In this document: positions 5,957 to 13,228 of the stretch, piece by piece
Position numbering within the stretch: position 1 is the stretch's first letter
Layout of the letters: every line of letters starts with the position of its first letter
From: an uncultured bacterium
GTDB taxonomy: Bacteria; Bacillota; Clostridia; Oscillospirales; Butyricicoccaceae
Assembly (NCBI GenBank): GCA_905215125.1
Contig: CAJMOV010000022.1
Location: forward strand, 1-14,319
Direction: 5' to 3'
Length of the DNA: 14,319 nucleotides
The notes under the pieces: generated by a model
Seen by the model: the letters and a program-made list of their open reading frames with translations, nothing else
The model's database searches: none
What the model was told of the DNA's origin: nothing
Translations under genes and position numbers: made by a program

Positions 5957-7393
5957 TCAGACGCGGATGTCGGCCGTCACGTGGCCGCCGCTGAAGCGGG
6001 CGAGGACAGGGGCAACCTCCTCACGCAGGAAATCCTCGGTCTGGCGGGCGGCGCAGCCGGTAAAGGCGGCAGGGTCCATGTGTTTTTCCAGCTCTTCTCG
6101 GGCGACGCCGAAAACGGGGTCGCCCGCGATGCGGTCAAGGAGGTCGTTTTCTCCCCCTTCTTCCTTGATGACGCGGCCGGCGGCGATGGAATGCCTGCGG
6201 ATGCGTTCATGCAGCTCCTGCCGGTCGCCGCCGCGCTTTACAGCGTCCATCAGAATGTTTTCCGTGGCCATAAAAGGCAGCTCGGCCCGCAGGTGCTTTT
6301 CGATAACCTTGGGGTAAACGACAAGGCCGGATGCGACATTGAGATAAAGGCTCAGGATCGCGTCGCAGCACAGGAAGGCTTCAGAAACGGCGATGCGCTT
6401 ATTGGCGCTATCGTCCAGCGTGCGTTCAAACCATTGAGAGGCCGCCGTCACAGCAGGGTTGAGCGCATCGGCGATGAGATAGCGGGACAGGGCGGCCATG
6501 CGCTCGCACCGCATGGGGTTGCGCTTGTACGCCATGGCCGACGAGCCGATCTGGTTTTGTTCAAAGGGCTCTTCCACTTCCTTGAGGTGGGCGAGCAGGC
6601 GGATGTCATTGGAAAATTTGTGGGCGCTTTGGGCGATTTGGGCCAGGGCGTTGACGACGCGGCTGTCCGTCTTGCGCGAATAGGTCTGACCCGATACGGG
6701 GACGGAACGCGCAAAGCCGATTTTTTCCGCGACCAGGCGGTCGAGCGCGCGGACCTTGTCATAGTCGCCGTCAAACAGCTCGAGGAAGCTGGCCTGCGTC
6801 CCTGTCGTCCCCTTGACGCCGCGGGGCAGAAGGGAGCCGAGGACAAATTCGATTTCCTGCATGTCCAGCAGCAGGTCGTTCATCCACAGGGCAGCGCGCT
6901 TGCCGACCGTTGTCGGCTGGGCGGGCTGAAAGTGGGTAAAGCCTAAGGTGGGCAACGCTTTATACTGTTCGGCAAAGGAGGCGAGAGCCTGCAAAACGGC
7001 GGCCAGCCTGTCGCGGATGAGCGCAAGCGCGTCGCGCATGATCAGGATGTCGGTGTTGTCTCCCACATAGCAGGAGGTAGCGCCCAGGTGGATGATGGGC
7101 CTTGCCGCCGGACAGGCGTCGCCAAAGGTGTGCACATGTGCCATGACGTCGTGCCGCAGGCTTTTTTCATACCGTGCCGCCGCTTCAAAGTCGATGTCGT
7201 CCAGGTGGGCGCGCATGGCGTCCAGCTGTTCGTCGGTAATGGGCAGGCCCAGCTCTTTTTCGCTTTCGGCCAGGATGAGCCACAGCCGCCGCCAGGTGGA
7301 AAACTTGTGCTGCGCGGAAAAAAGACGCTGCATTTCGTCGCTGGCATAACGGGAGGACAGGGGGGACTGGTAGCGGGTACTTGCGTCTTGCAT
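5957..7393 (-). CDS. purB: Adenylosuccinate lyase
   Basis: Cytoplasmic fumarase/aspartase-superfamily enzyme. It acts twice in purine synthesis: on SAICAR (to AICAR) and on adenylosuccinate (to AMP), releasing fumarate each time. The 478-aa length fits the longer PurB form seen in Clostridia. Visible motifs: RHDVMAHVH (80-88), GATSCYVGDNTD (104-115), GFTHFQPAQPTTVGKR (151-166) with the expected general acid H154, and the family signature GSSAMAYKRNP (283-293) carrying the catalytic serine loop. ATG 7393 is chosen because GGAGG lies 7 bases upstream; an in-frame start 39 bases earlier lies at the -10 region and lacks a ribosome-binding site. No other purine gene is adjacent. Its own promoter sits 28-57 bases upstream, so it is probably a single-gene unit with some possible read-through from the sulfatase gene. 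Confidence 0.96.
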   Translation of the reverse strand: MQDASTRYQSPLSSRYASDEMQRLFSAQHKFSTWRRLWLILAESEKELGLPITDEQLDAMRAHLDDIDFEAAARYEKSLRHDVMAHVHTFGDACPAARPIIHLGATSCYVGDNTDILIMRDALALIRDRLAAVLQALASFAEQYKALPTLGFTHFQPAQPTTVGKRAALWMNDLLLDMQEIEFVLGSLLPRGVKGTTGTQASFLELFDGDYDKVRALDRLVAEKIGFARSVPVSGQTYSRKTDSRVVNALAQIAQSAHKFSNDIRLLAHLKEVEEPFEQNQIGSSAMAYKRNPMRCERMAALSRYLIADALNPAVTAASQWFERTLDDSANKRIAVSEAFLCCDAILSLYLNVASGLVVYPKVIEKHLRAELPFMATENILMDAVKRGGDRQELHERIRRHSIAAGRVIKEEGGENDLLDRIAGDPVFGVAREELEKHMDPAAFTGCAARQTEDFLREEVAPVLARFSGGHVTADIRV

Positions 7394-7420
7394 GGCGGTG
7401 CCTCCAGATGTTTTTTTCTC

Positions 7421-7449
7421 ATTGTACAACATCGGTGAGAGAATTGCAA
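7421..7449 (-). promoter_or_regulatory. Sigma-A promoter of purB
   Basis: On the minus strand TTGCAA (7449-7444), a 17-base spacer, then TACAAT (7426-7421). It lies in the 66-base gap between the sulfatase stop and the purB start. No PurR box or purine riboswitch fits in this short leader. Confidence 0.75.
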
Positions 7450-7459
7450 CGCGGCGCCG

Positions 7460-9478
7460 CTACGGAGTGTCCAGCCCCAGGGCACTGTAATAGTCCTTAT
7501 CCAGAATGAGGGCGGAATAGGCCAGCTTGTTGGCGACGACGGCGGAATAATAATCAAGGTATCCCTCTGGCAGGGTCTCTCCCGTCAGGGAGATCAGTTC
7601 GCCGCTGCGGGTGTTGTAGGTCGCTTCGTCGGTGACAAAGCTGCGGTTGGACAAAATCACAAGCGGTTCGGCGTCGGAAAAGATGTCCCGGCCCATCATA
7701 AGGCGGGAGTCAAAGGGAATTCCCATGAGGTTGGACAGCGTGGGCAGCAGGTCGATATTGCTGCACGGCTCGTCGATGGTTTCGCTTTCCATACCCTGCT
7801 TATAAATGATGCAGGCGTTGCGATACAGCTCAAAGTTTTCGTCGACTTCGTGACCGGCCAGCTCGGAAATTTCCTCCAGCGTGAGGCCATAGGGATAATG
7901 GTCGGCCGACAGGACGATGACGGTATTGTCCAGCACGCCGGCCTGCTCCAGCCGCTTAAGCAGCAGCTCCACGGCACGATCCAGCTCGACGCTGCACGCG
8001 AGATAAGCGCGCGGCCCTTCGGAATAGGGCAAATCTTCGACGGCTTCGCGGTTTTTGTCGGCGATGGCATTGGCGCCGAAGCTGTACATAAGATGGCCGC
8101 TGACCGTCAGGTAATAGGTGTGGAAGGGCTCGTCGTGGACAAACTCGCCGGTGGTCGCGTCGATCATCTCGACATCCGACTCGGGCCATTGTTCGGTGAT
8201 ATCCAGACCGTTGCCCACCGCCTTGTACGCATAGCCCAGGGTGGGGTGCGACTTGTCGCGATTATAATAAGTGTAATCGTGGTTGTGGTAGGCGCGGCAG
8301 GAATAGCCCAGGGCAGAAAGCTGGTTGCCCATAACAAAGGGCTTGGCATTGTCTGAGGAATCATACAGGCTCCACGCCCCTGCCTTGGGGAAAAGGCTGA
8401 AAAGGGTGGTGTATTCCCCGTCTGATGTACTGACGCCCCAAAGCGGGGTATACCAGTTGGTAAAGCGGAAGCCTTCGTTGGCCAGCTTATAAAGGGTGGG
8501 GGTCAGCTCGGGGTCGATGGCGTACTGCGAAAAGCTCTCCGCCACGATCCAGATCAGGTTGCAGCCCTTGAACAGGCCGGTCTTCTCATTTTGCAGGGAG
8601 GGGGCCAGAGCGCCGAAATAACGGTGCATGTCGGCGATGGTCTCGTCCGTCTCGCTGTCGGCCAGGGCCGCAAAGTCAATGTCCAGCGCGTTGGGGGCGT
8701 AATCGGACAGGGTAGCCGGGGGATCCTCGCCGGGCGGCGCGTCGGGCATTTCGTCAGGCGGGACCACCTGAACGACGGCAGAGGGGGGAACCACCTCATA
8801 CTCCGGCTCAAAGCCCGTGATCAGACGGTAAAAATCGACCCGCATGGTGGTCAGGACGCCAAGCTGCTCCATGGAATAGTCGATGGAGACGGTGTCATGG
8901 TAAAGATCATATGGCGTAAAATCCCCCTTGCCGCCGAGGGGAAGCAGCAGGCGGCAGAGGATATGCAGAGCCGCGACAGCGGCCGCCAGGATACCCTGGC
9001 CTTTAAGCGTTCGCCGCTGAAAGCGGCACAGCAGCTGAAAGGGGATCCAAAGCAGGAGAGGGACCAGAAGCGTCAGCACCTGAAGCCAGTTGCGCCGCAG
9101 GGTGAAGAGAATCTCGTTGATAAACTCCAGCACTTGACCGCCGTTGGCGGCTGAATAAACGGTGTAATAGGTATAAAAAATGCGATGGTAAACCATCTGT
9201 GAGACAAACAGAATGGTGACGGCAGCCACAAGAAACCACCCGACGCACCGGTTTACCCTGCGCGGAAAAAGCGTAGATAACAGCCACATCACACCGGCTG
9301 TGGGCAGGCTGAACAGCAGGCAGAACCACAGACCGATTCCTTCCCATGCAGGAATTTCCCAGCCGCGGAAGCACCATTCCAGATACCACAGCATGGCAAA
9401 ATAAAAAAGAGGAAGGGCGAAGGGACGGCGCAGAATATCCGCGCACAGCCGCAAGCCTTTACCGGTCGCCTGTTTCAT
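7460..9478 (-). CDS. LtaS-like phosphoglycerol transferase / sulfatase-family membrane protein
   Basis: Membrane-anchored alkaline-phosphatase-superfamily enzyme (672 aa), most similar in architecture to lipoteichoic acid synthases, which transfer glycerol phosphate from phosphatidylglycerol outside the membrane. Five transmembrane segments (about 21-37, 48-70, 78-97, 133-151, 162-180) precede an acidic, proline-rich linker (about 229-257) and the extracellular sulfatase domain (about 300-630). Predicted metal and catalytic residues by family alignment: E314 in WIVAESF, nucleophile T351 in GVSTSDGEY, H462 in SGHLMYS, and D526/H527 in SADHYPYG. ATG 9478 has AAAGGAG 9 bases upstream. The in-frame ATG 9487 directly abuts that site and is unlikely. 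Whether the product makes lipoteichoic acid or modifies another glycan cannot be told, because no teichoic-acid genes are adjacent. Confidence 0.88.
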   Translation of the reverse strand: MKQATGKGLRLCADILRRPFALPLFYFAMLWYLEWCFRGWEIPAWEGIGLWFCLLFSLPTAGVMWLLSTLFPRRVNRCVGWFLVAAVTILFVSQMVYHRIFYTYYTVYSAANGGQVLEFINEILFTLRRNWLQVLTLLVPLLLWIPFQLLCRFQRRTLKGQGILAAAVAALHILCRLLLPLGGKGDFTPYDLYHDTVSIDYSMEQLGVLTTMRVDFYRLITGFEPEYEVVPPSAVVQVVPPDEMPDAPPGEDPPATLSDYAPNALDIDFAALADSETDETIADMHRYFGALAPSLQNEKTGLFKGCNLIWIVAESFSQYAIDPELTPTLYKLANEGFRFTNWYTPLWGVSTSDGEYTTLFSLFPKAGAWSLYDSSDNAKPFVMGNQLSALGYSCRAYHNHDYTYYNRDKSHPTLGYAYKAVGNGLDITEQWPESDVEMIDATTGEFVHDEPFHTYYLTVSGHLMYSFGANAIADKNREAVEDLPYSEGPRAYLACSVELDRAVELLLKRLEQAGVLDNTVIVLSADHYPYGLTLEEISELAGHEVDENFELYRNACIIYKQGMESETIDEPCSNIDLLPTLSNLMGIPFDSRLMMGRDIFSDAEPLVILSNRSFVTDEATYNTRSGELISLTGETLPEGYLDYYSAVVANKLAYSALILDKDYYSALGLDTP

Positions 9479-9509
9479 CGGCCGCATCTCCTTTATGGTT
9501 TCTTTACTT

Positions 9510-9538
9510 ATTATATGCACACAGCACGGCATACGCAA
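9510..9538 (-). promoter_or_regulatory. Sigma-A promoter of the LtaS-like gene
   Basis: On the minus strand TTGCGT (9538-9533), a 17-base spacer, then a consensus TATAAT (9515-9510), about 32 bases before the chosen start codon. Its presence supports the start at 9478 and argues against the longer reading frame that begins at 9538. Confidence 0.82.
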
Positions 9539-9576
9539 GGGAGGATGCGAAATGTTAAGAATTCTTTTCTATTTTG

Positions 9577-10971
9577 TTATTTTCTGCGCCACGCGCGGCC
9601 CAGCAGGACGACGGCGCGCTCAATGTCGTCGGCCGTCAGCCCGCCGTAGCCCAGAATGACGGTGGGCGGGCCGGGCGGGGTTTGAAGGCGGTAATCGCCC
9701 AGGGTTGACACGCGCACCCCCTGCGCGGCGGCGGATGATTTCAGCATCCCCTCGTCCATGCCGTTTGCGATGGCGACCGGCATATGCAAGCCGGTATGGA
9801 CGCATTGCGGGATAGCAAGTCCGCCCAGCTCCTGCCGCAGAGCGGCGACAAGCGCGTCGCGCCGGCTGCGGTAGGCGCTGCGGATGCGGTTGATATGGCG
9901 GGCAAAGTGTCCGCCGGCCATAAAACGGCTGAGGGTATGCTGTTCAAGCCGCGGCACGGTGGATGAGTAAGCGCCGAAGCGATCGCGCCAGCCTTCCAGC
10001 AGCCGATCGGGAAGGACAAGATAGGCGACTCGGATAGATGGAGCCAGGCTTTTGGAAAAAGTGCCGATGTAAATGACCCGTCCATTATCGTCCAGGCCCT
10101 GAAGGGCGGGGAGAGGCCGGCCGTCAAAACGGAATTCGCTGTCATAATCGTCCTCCAGCAGAAAGCCGCCGGTTTCCTGCGCCCAGCGCAGCAGGGCTTC
10201 GCGGCGCGGCGCCGGCATGGTGACGCCGGTGGGAAACTGATGAGACGGGGTGATATAAGCCGCGGTGCAGCGCGCGGCGGCCAGGCGATCGGGATCCATC
10301 CCCTGTGTGTCGACGGCGACGCCTTCGGCAGATATTCCATTGCCCAGCAGCACATGGCGGGTTTTAATATAACCGGGATCCTCGATGGCGACGCGCACGC
10401 CGTCCCCCAGCAGGCGGACGGCAAGGTTGAGCAGGTATTCCGTGCCGGCGCCGATGACGACCTGGGCCGGGCGGCAGCGCACGCCGCGGTATTCGTGCAG
10501 ATATTGCGCGACGGCGGCGCGCAGACATTCGTCCCCCTGCGGGTCGCCGTGGTTGAGCAGGCGGGGGGCGTCGCGCAGGACATCGCGGCTGATGCGCGCC
10601 CATGTCCTGTCGGGGAAGAGGGAAACGTCTATGCTGTTGGTGGAAAATTCGTACAGCCAGCGCGGCCTGGGGGGAGCGTCAGGCGGGGGCTGCCCAGGGC
10701 CTTCCGGCGGGGGGACGAGATCCCGCGCCCCCTGCGGACAGACAAACATGCCCCGCCGCGGTTGGGAAACGACGTAGCCTTCGGCGACAAGCATTTGATA
10801 GGCGGCGTCGACGGTGTTGAGACTCAGGCCGAGGTGGGCGGAAAGGGCCCGCTTTGAGGGCAGGCGCTCGCCACCGGAAAGCCCGCCCTGCCGGATTTCA
10901 CGCCGGAGCGTTTCGTAAAGCTGGCGGTACAGCGGCGTGTCTCCCTGTGGGGAGAAAGTAAAGCTGAACAT
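9577..10971 (-). CDS. MocR/PdxR-like regulator (GntR HTH fused to aminotransferase domain)
   Basis: Transcriptional regulator of the MocR subfamily (464 aa). A GntR winged helix (about 8-78: PLYRQLYETLRREI, GERLPSKRALSAHLGLSLNTVDAAYQMLVAEGYV) is joined by a proline-rich linker (85-103) to a class-I aminotransferase-like domain (about 105-464). PLP-binding residues are visible: the aspartate region FLLEDDYDSEFR (270-281) and the Schiff-base lysine in GTFSKSLAPS (K307), with R314 behind it. In PdxR proteins PLP acts as the effector controlling vitamin B6 genes; other MocR members control GABA or taurine genes. Here the divergent neighbours are ECF vitamin-transport subunits, which favours the PdxR role. 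ATG 10971 has GGAGG 8 bases upstream; the longer start at 10986 overlaps that site and is rejected. I see no strong terminator after it. Confidence 0.9.
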   Translation of the reverse strand: MFSFTFSPQGDTPLYRQLYETLRREIRQGGLSGGERLPSKRALSAHLGLSLNTVDAAYQMLVAEGYVVSQPRRGMFVCPQGARDLVPPPEGPGQPPPDAPPRPRWLYEFSTNSIDVSLFPDRTWARISRDVLRDAPRLLNHGDPQGDECLRAAVAQYLHEYRGVRCRPAQVVIGAGTEYLLNLAVRLLGDGVRVAIEDPGYIKTRHVLLGNGISAEGVAVDTQGMDPDRLAAARCTAAYITPSHQFPTGVTMPAPRREALLRWAQETGGFLLEDDYDSEFRFDGRPLPALQGLDDNGRVIYIGTFSKSLAPSIRVAYLVLPDRLLEGWRDRFGAYSSTVPRLEQHTLSRFMAGGHFARHINRIRSAYRSRRDALVAALRQELGGLAIPQCVHTGLHMPVAIANGMDEGMLKSSAAAQGVRVSTLGDYRLQTPPGPPTVILGYGGLTADDIERAVVLLGRAWRRK

Positions 10972-11018
10972 GAAAAGGTCCTCCATTCTGATCCCAACAT
11001 TTTTTCACATTCTGACTA

Positions 11019-11047
11019 TTTTAACGGGGCCAGTTTTGATTTAGAAT
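11019..11047 (+). promoter_or_regulatory. Possible promoter of the ECF operon
   Basis: TAGAAT at 11042-11047 is a good -10 for the plus strand. The matching -35 position (TTTTAA, 11019-11024, 17-base spacer) is poor, so the promoter may need an activator. It overlaps the divergent MocR -10 almost completely. The leader is too short for a riboswitch. Confidence 0.45.
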
Positions 11048-11062
11048 AACATCAGTCAAAAC
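11033..11062. promoter_or_regulatory. Inverted repeat between divergent promoters, candidate MocR operator
   Basis: GTTTTGA (11033-11039) and TCAAAAC (11056-11062) form a perfect 7-bp inverted repeat with a 16-base gap that contains both -10 elements. An outer pair TGACT (11013-11017) and AGTCA (11054-11058) also exists. Binding here would affect both directions. Confidence 0.45.
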
Positions 11063-11071
11063 ACTTGTCAA
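11043..11071 (-). promoter_or_regulatory. Probable promoter of the MocR gene
   Basis: On the minus strand TTGACA (11071-11066), a 17-base spacer, then TATTCT (11048-11043). The leader to ATG 10971 would be about 65 bases. Confidence 0.6.
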
Positions 11072-11091
11072 ATGGGGAGGATTCGGTTATC

Positions 11092-11595
11092 ATGAAAGAC
11101 AACGCCATTCGCCGCCTGTGCTTTTCTGCGCTGTTCGCGGCCCTCATCCTGGTCTGTACCATGTTTATCAAGGTGCCAGTGCCGGCGACGACGGAATACA
11201 TCCACATCGGCGACGGGGCGCTGTACCTGGCGGCCGCCCTGCTGCCGTTGCCGTACGCTGTCGCGGCGGGCGCTATTGGCGCTGCGCTGGCCGACGTTTT
11301 TGCGTCCTATGCCATCTGGGCGCCGTTTACCTTTGCGATTAAGGCCCTCATGGTCCTGTGCGTCGGCAGGCTGTGCAAAGCAGGAGACGGGCGCGGCCGT
11401 CTGGCGGGCGCTTCCCTTTTGGCGGGCGGCATCAACGTCGCACTGTACTTCCTGTCCAGCTGCGTGCTGTATGGCGCTGCGGGCGCGGCGGCGGGGATTC
11501 CCTTCAACATTTTGCAATCGGCCGTCGCCGCCGTCATCTTCATCGTCCTGCTGCCCGGCGTTAAAAAGGCGCTTTCAGGCTTTCTGGGCGAATAA
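11092..11595 (+). CDS. ECF transporter S component (vitamin-binding membrane subunit), first copy
   Basis: Substrate-binding membrane subunit of an energy-coupling-factor importer (167 aa). The strongly hydrophobic chain has about six predicted helices. The conserved core YIHIGDGALYLAAALLPLPY (about 36-55), then GAIGAALADVFASYAIWAPFTFAIKALM, is typical of the riboflavin/HmpT/PdxU-like S-component group (PF07155 by recollection). No EcfA or EcfT gene is nearby, so it should use a shared energising module encoded elsewhere (group II ECF). ATG 11092 is chosen over an in-frame TTG at 11065; GGGGAGG lies 11 bases upstream, a rather long spacing. It heads an operon divergent from the MocR regulator. 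The substrate is not readable from sequence; a B6 vitamer is the best guess from context. Confidence 0.85.
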   Translation: MKDNAIRRLCFSALFAALILVCTMFIKVPVPATTEYIHIGDGALYLAAALLPLPYAVAAGAIGAALADVFASYAIWAPFTFAIKALMVLCVGRLCKAGDGRGRLAGASLLAGGINVALYFLSSCVLYGAAGAAAGIPFNILQSAVAAVIFIVLLPGVKKALSGFLGE

Positions 11596-11616
11596 CCTGT
11601 AAAGGAGAGCACTGCA

Positions 11617-12192
11617 ATGAACCGGTCCCGCTTTTTTTCGACCGAGCGGCTGGCCGTTGTCGGCCTGATGGCCGCCATGGTCTTTGTCGCCACTTACTTC
11701 CTGCATATCGACATCCCGACGCCGCTGGGCAAAACCATGCTGCAGTTCGGCAATGTGCTGTGCATCCTGGCCGGGCTTTTGTTCGGTGGGGTGACGGGCG
11801 GGCTGGCCGCCGGCATCGGCTCGGCTATCTATGACTTAATGGATCCCGCTTTTGCGCCGGAATTCTGGATCACCTTTATTCTCAAGTTCGCCATGGCCTT
11901 TATTGCCGGCGTTCTGGCGCGAAATGCGAAAAGGCCCCTCCGCCTTTCCCTGGCTGCCGCTGCGGGCGCGCTGAGCTATACCGCGCTGTATGTGGCCAAG
12001 ACCGTCATCGTGCAGTACCTTGTTATGCGGGCCGAATGGCAGACGGTGCTGACCGTCGCCGTCACCAAGGGCCTGGTTTCGCTGTTCAACGCCGTTGTCG
12101 CCGCCGCCGTGTCGGTGCTTCTAGCCCTGGCACTGCGTCCGGCGTTGGAAAAGGGCGGCGTTTACCGCCGCCTGAAAGGAGAAAAGCGATGA
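11617..12192 (+). CDS. ECF transporter S component, second copy
   Basis: A second predicted S component (191 aa), clearly different in sequence from the first. Its core is MLQFGNVLCILAGLLFGG (about 40-57), then GLAAGIGSAIYDLMDP, followed by FWITFILKFAMAFIAGVLA. The tail ends in a basic segment (RRLKGEKR). AAAGGAG lies upstream of the ATG, 21 bases after the stop of the first S component. Its last bases overlap the start of the hydrolase gene (ATGA). Two different S components in one operon suggest two related ligands, such as a vitamin and its precursor, loaded onto the same shared EcfT/EcfA module. The substrate is unknown. Confidence 0.85.
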   Translation: MNRSRFFSTERLAVVGLMAAMVFVATYFLHIDIPTPLGKTMLQFGNVLCILAGLLFGGVTGGLAAGIGSAIYDLMDPAFAPEFWITFILKFAMAFIAGVLARNAKRPLRLSLAAAAGALSYTALYVAKTVIVQYLVMRAEWQTVLTVAVTKGLVSLFNAVVAAAVSVLLALALRPALEKGGVYRRLKGEKR

Positions 12193-13127
12193 AAAAGGAA
12201 ACGCTGACGCTGCCTTCGGCTGCCGACGGTCTGCCCCTTTCCATACTGATAACCCTGCCCGAGGAATCCCCTCGGGCTTTGGTGCAGCTTTCGCACGGAA
12301 TGAGCGAGTACAAAGAGCGTTACCTGCCCTTTATGGAATACCTGACGCAGCGCGGCTTCGCCTGCATCATCAACGACCACCGCGGGCACGGGCAGAGCGT
12401 CAGAAGCCGGGAGGATCTCGGGTATTTCGGGGAAAAGGGAAAGGGGGCGGATTTGCTGCTGCGAGACCTTCATCAGGTCACCGGGGTATTTAAGGCGCGC
12501 TTTCCGGGCCTGCCCCTCTTTTTGTTCGGACACAGCATGGGGTCGCTTGCCGTGCGCTGTTACGCCCGCCGCTGGGATGAGGAGCTGAGCGGCTTAATGG
12601 TGTGCGGCTGTCCGGGGGAAAACAATGCAGCACCCCTCGGCATCGGCCTGGCGCGGGTGCTGGGCGCCCTGCTTGGGCAGCATTACCGCAGCCGCCTGCT
12701 CGCCGTTCTGATGTTCGGCGGGTACAACCGGACGGCAAAGGTCCATGGGCGCAACGCCTGGATCTGCGCCAACGAGGAAATGCTGAAAGAGTATAATCAG
12801 GATCCCCTATGCGGATTCCTGTTTACGGTTAACGGGGTGGAAAGCCTGCTGCGTCTTATGCGGGAATGTTACAGTACAGAAGGGTGGACCATCGGGAATC
12901 CTGATATGCCTATTCATTTTATTTCAGGCGGAAACGACCCCTGCCGCATCAGCGATGAGAAATTCGAAGCGGCCGGGCAGCAGCTGCGCCTGCGCGGCTA
13001 CCGCAGCGTAACGCAGAAGCTCTACCCTGGACTGCGCCACGAAATCCTCAACGAAGGGGTGCGGGAGGTGTGGGAGGACGCTGGGGACGTCCTGTGCGCC
13101 TGGGCCGATGCCTGCACGCAGGCTTAA
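12189..13127 (+). CDS. Alpha/beta hydrolase, monoacylglycerol lipase / serine aminopeptidase S33-like
   Basis: Soluble esterase/lipase-like hydrolase (312 aa) of the Hydrolase_4 / lysophospholipase type. Motifs in order: LVQLSHGMSEYKERY (31-45, oxyanion-loop region), the NDHRGHGQS motif (62-70), nucleophile elbow GHSMGS (S116), acid FISGGNDPC (D250) and histidine GLRHEILNE (H284), so the triad is complete. There is no signal peptide, hence it is cytoplasmic. ATG 12189 overlaps the stop of the second S component and has AAAGGAG 7-8 bases upstream, so translation is coupled to the transporter. That raises the possibility that it processes an imported ester, but this family is often a general carboxylesterase. 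A longer open frame starting at 12036 is an overlap shadow and is rejected. Confidence 0.9.
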   Translation: MKKETLTLPSAADGLPLSILITLPEESPRALVQLSHGMSEYKERYLPFMEYLTQRGFACIINDHRGHGQSVRSREDLGYFGEKGKGADLLLRDLHQVTGVFKARFPGLPLFLFGHSMGSLAVRCYARRWDEELSGLMVCGCPGENNAAPLGIGLARVLGALLGQHYRSRLLAVLMFGGYNRTAKVHGRNAWICANEEMLKEYNQDPLCGFLFTVNGVESLLRLMRECYSTEGWTIGNPDMPIHFISGGNDPCRISDEKFEAAGQQLRLRGYRSVTQKLYPGLRHEILNEGVREVWEDAGDVLCAWADACTQA

Positions 13128-13132
13128 AAGGG

Positions 13133-13157
13133 AAAAGGCGGCGGACAGGCGTCTTTT
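13133..13157 (+). terminator. Possible weak terminator after the ECF-hydrolase operon
   Basis: AAAAGGCG (13133-13140) can pair with CGTCTTTT (13150-13157) through one G-U pair, with a nine-base loop and a short T-rich tail. The stem is weak. It lies just after the hydrolase stop and just before the next promoter. Confidence 0.35.
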
Positions 13158-13160
13158 TAT

Positions 13161-13189
13161 TTGAAATCCCCAATACGGCATGGTAAAAT
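13161..13189 (+). promoter_or_regulatory. Promoter of the anchored-protein/SLOG unit
   Basis: TTGAAA (13161-13166), a 17-base spacer, then TAAAAT (13184-13189), preceded by TGG as an extended -10. The leader to ATG 13229 is about 33 bases and carries GGAGG. Confidence 0.75.
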
Positions 13190-13228
13190 AATTTTATTTA
13201 TCTGTCCTGCGGCGAATGGAGGATTGGA

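Noticed and set aside
5918..6946. Plus-strand 342-codon open frame opposite purB
   Set aside because: purB motifs are complete on the other strand; this is an antisense GC shadow.
9479..9538. Upstream starts for the LtaS-like protein at 9538, 9532 and 9487
   Set aside because: The first two fall on the promoter -35 region and the third abuts the Shine-Dalgarno with no spacing; 9478 is correctly spaced.
10972..10986. MocR start at 10986
   Set aside because: The GGAGG lies between this ATG and the ATG at 10971, so only the inner start is served by it.
11048..11091. Vitamin riboswitch before the ECF operon
   Set aside because: The leader from the probable start point to the ATG is only about 40 bases, too short for any known vitamin riboswitch, and no conserved fold is visible.
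12036..12188. N-terminal extension of the hydrolase frame back to 12036
   Set aside because: It overlaps the second S component in another frame, its residues are Arg-rich shadow sequence, and ATG 12189 has the ribosome-binding site and the family start.
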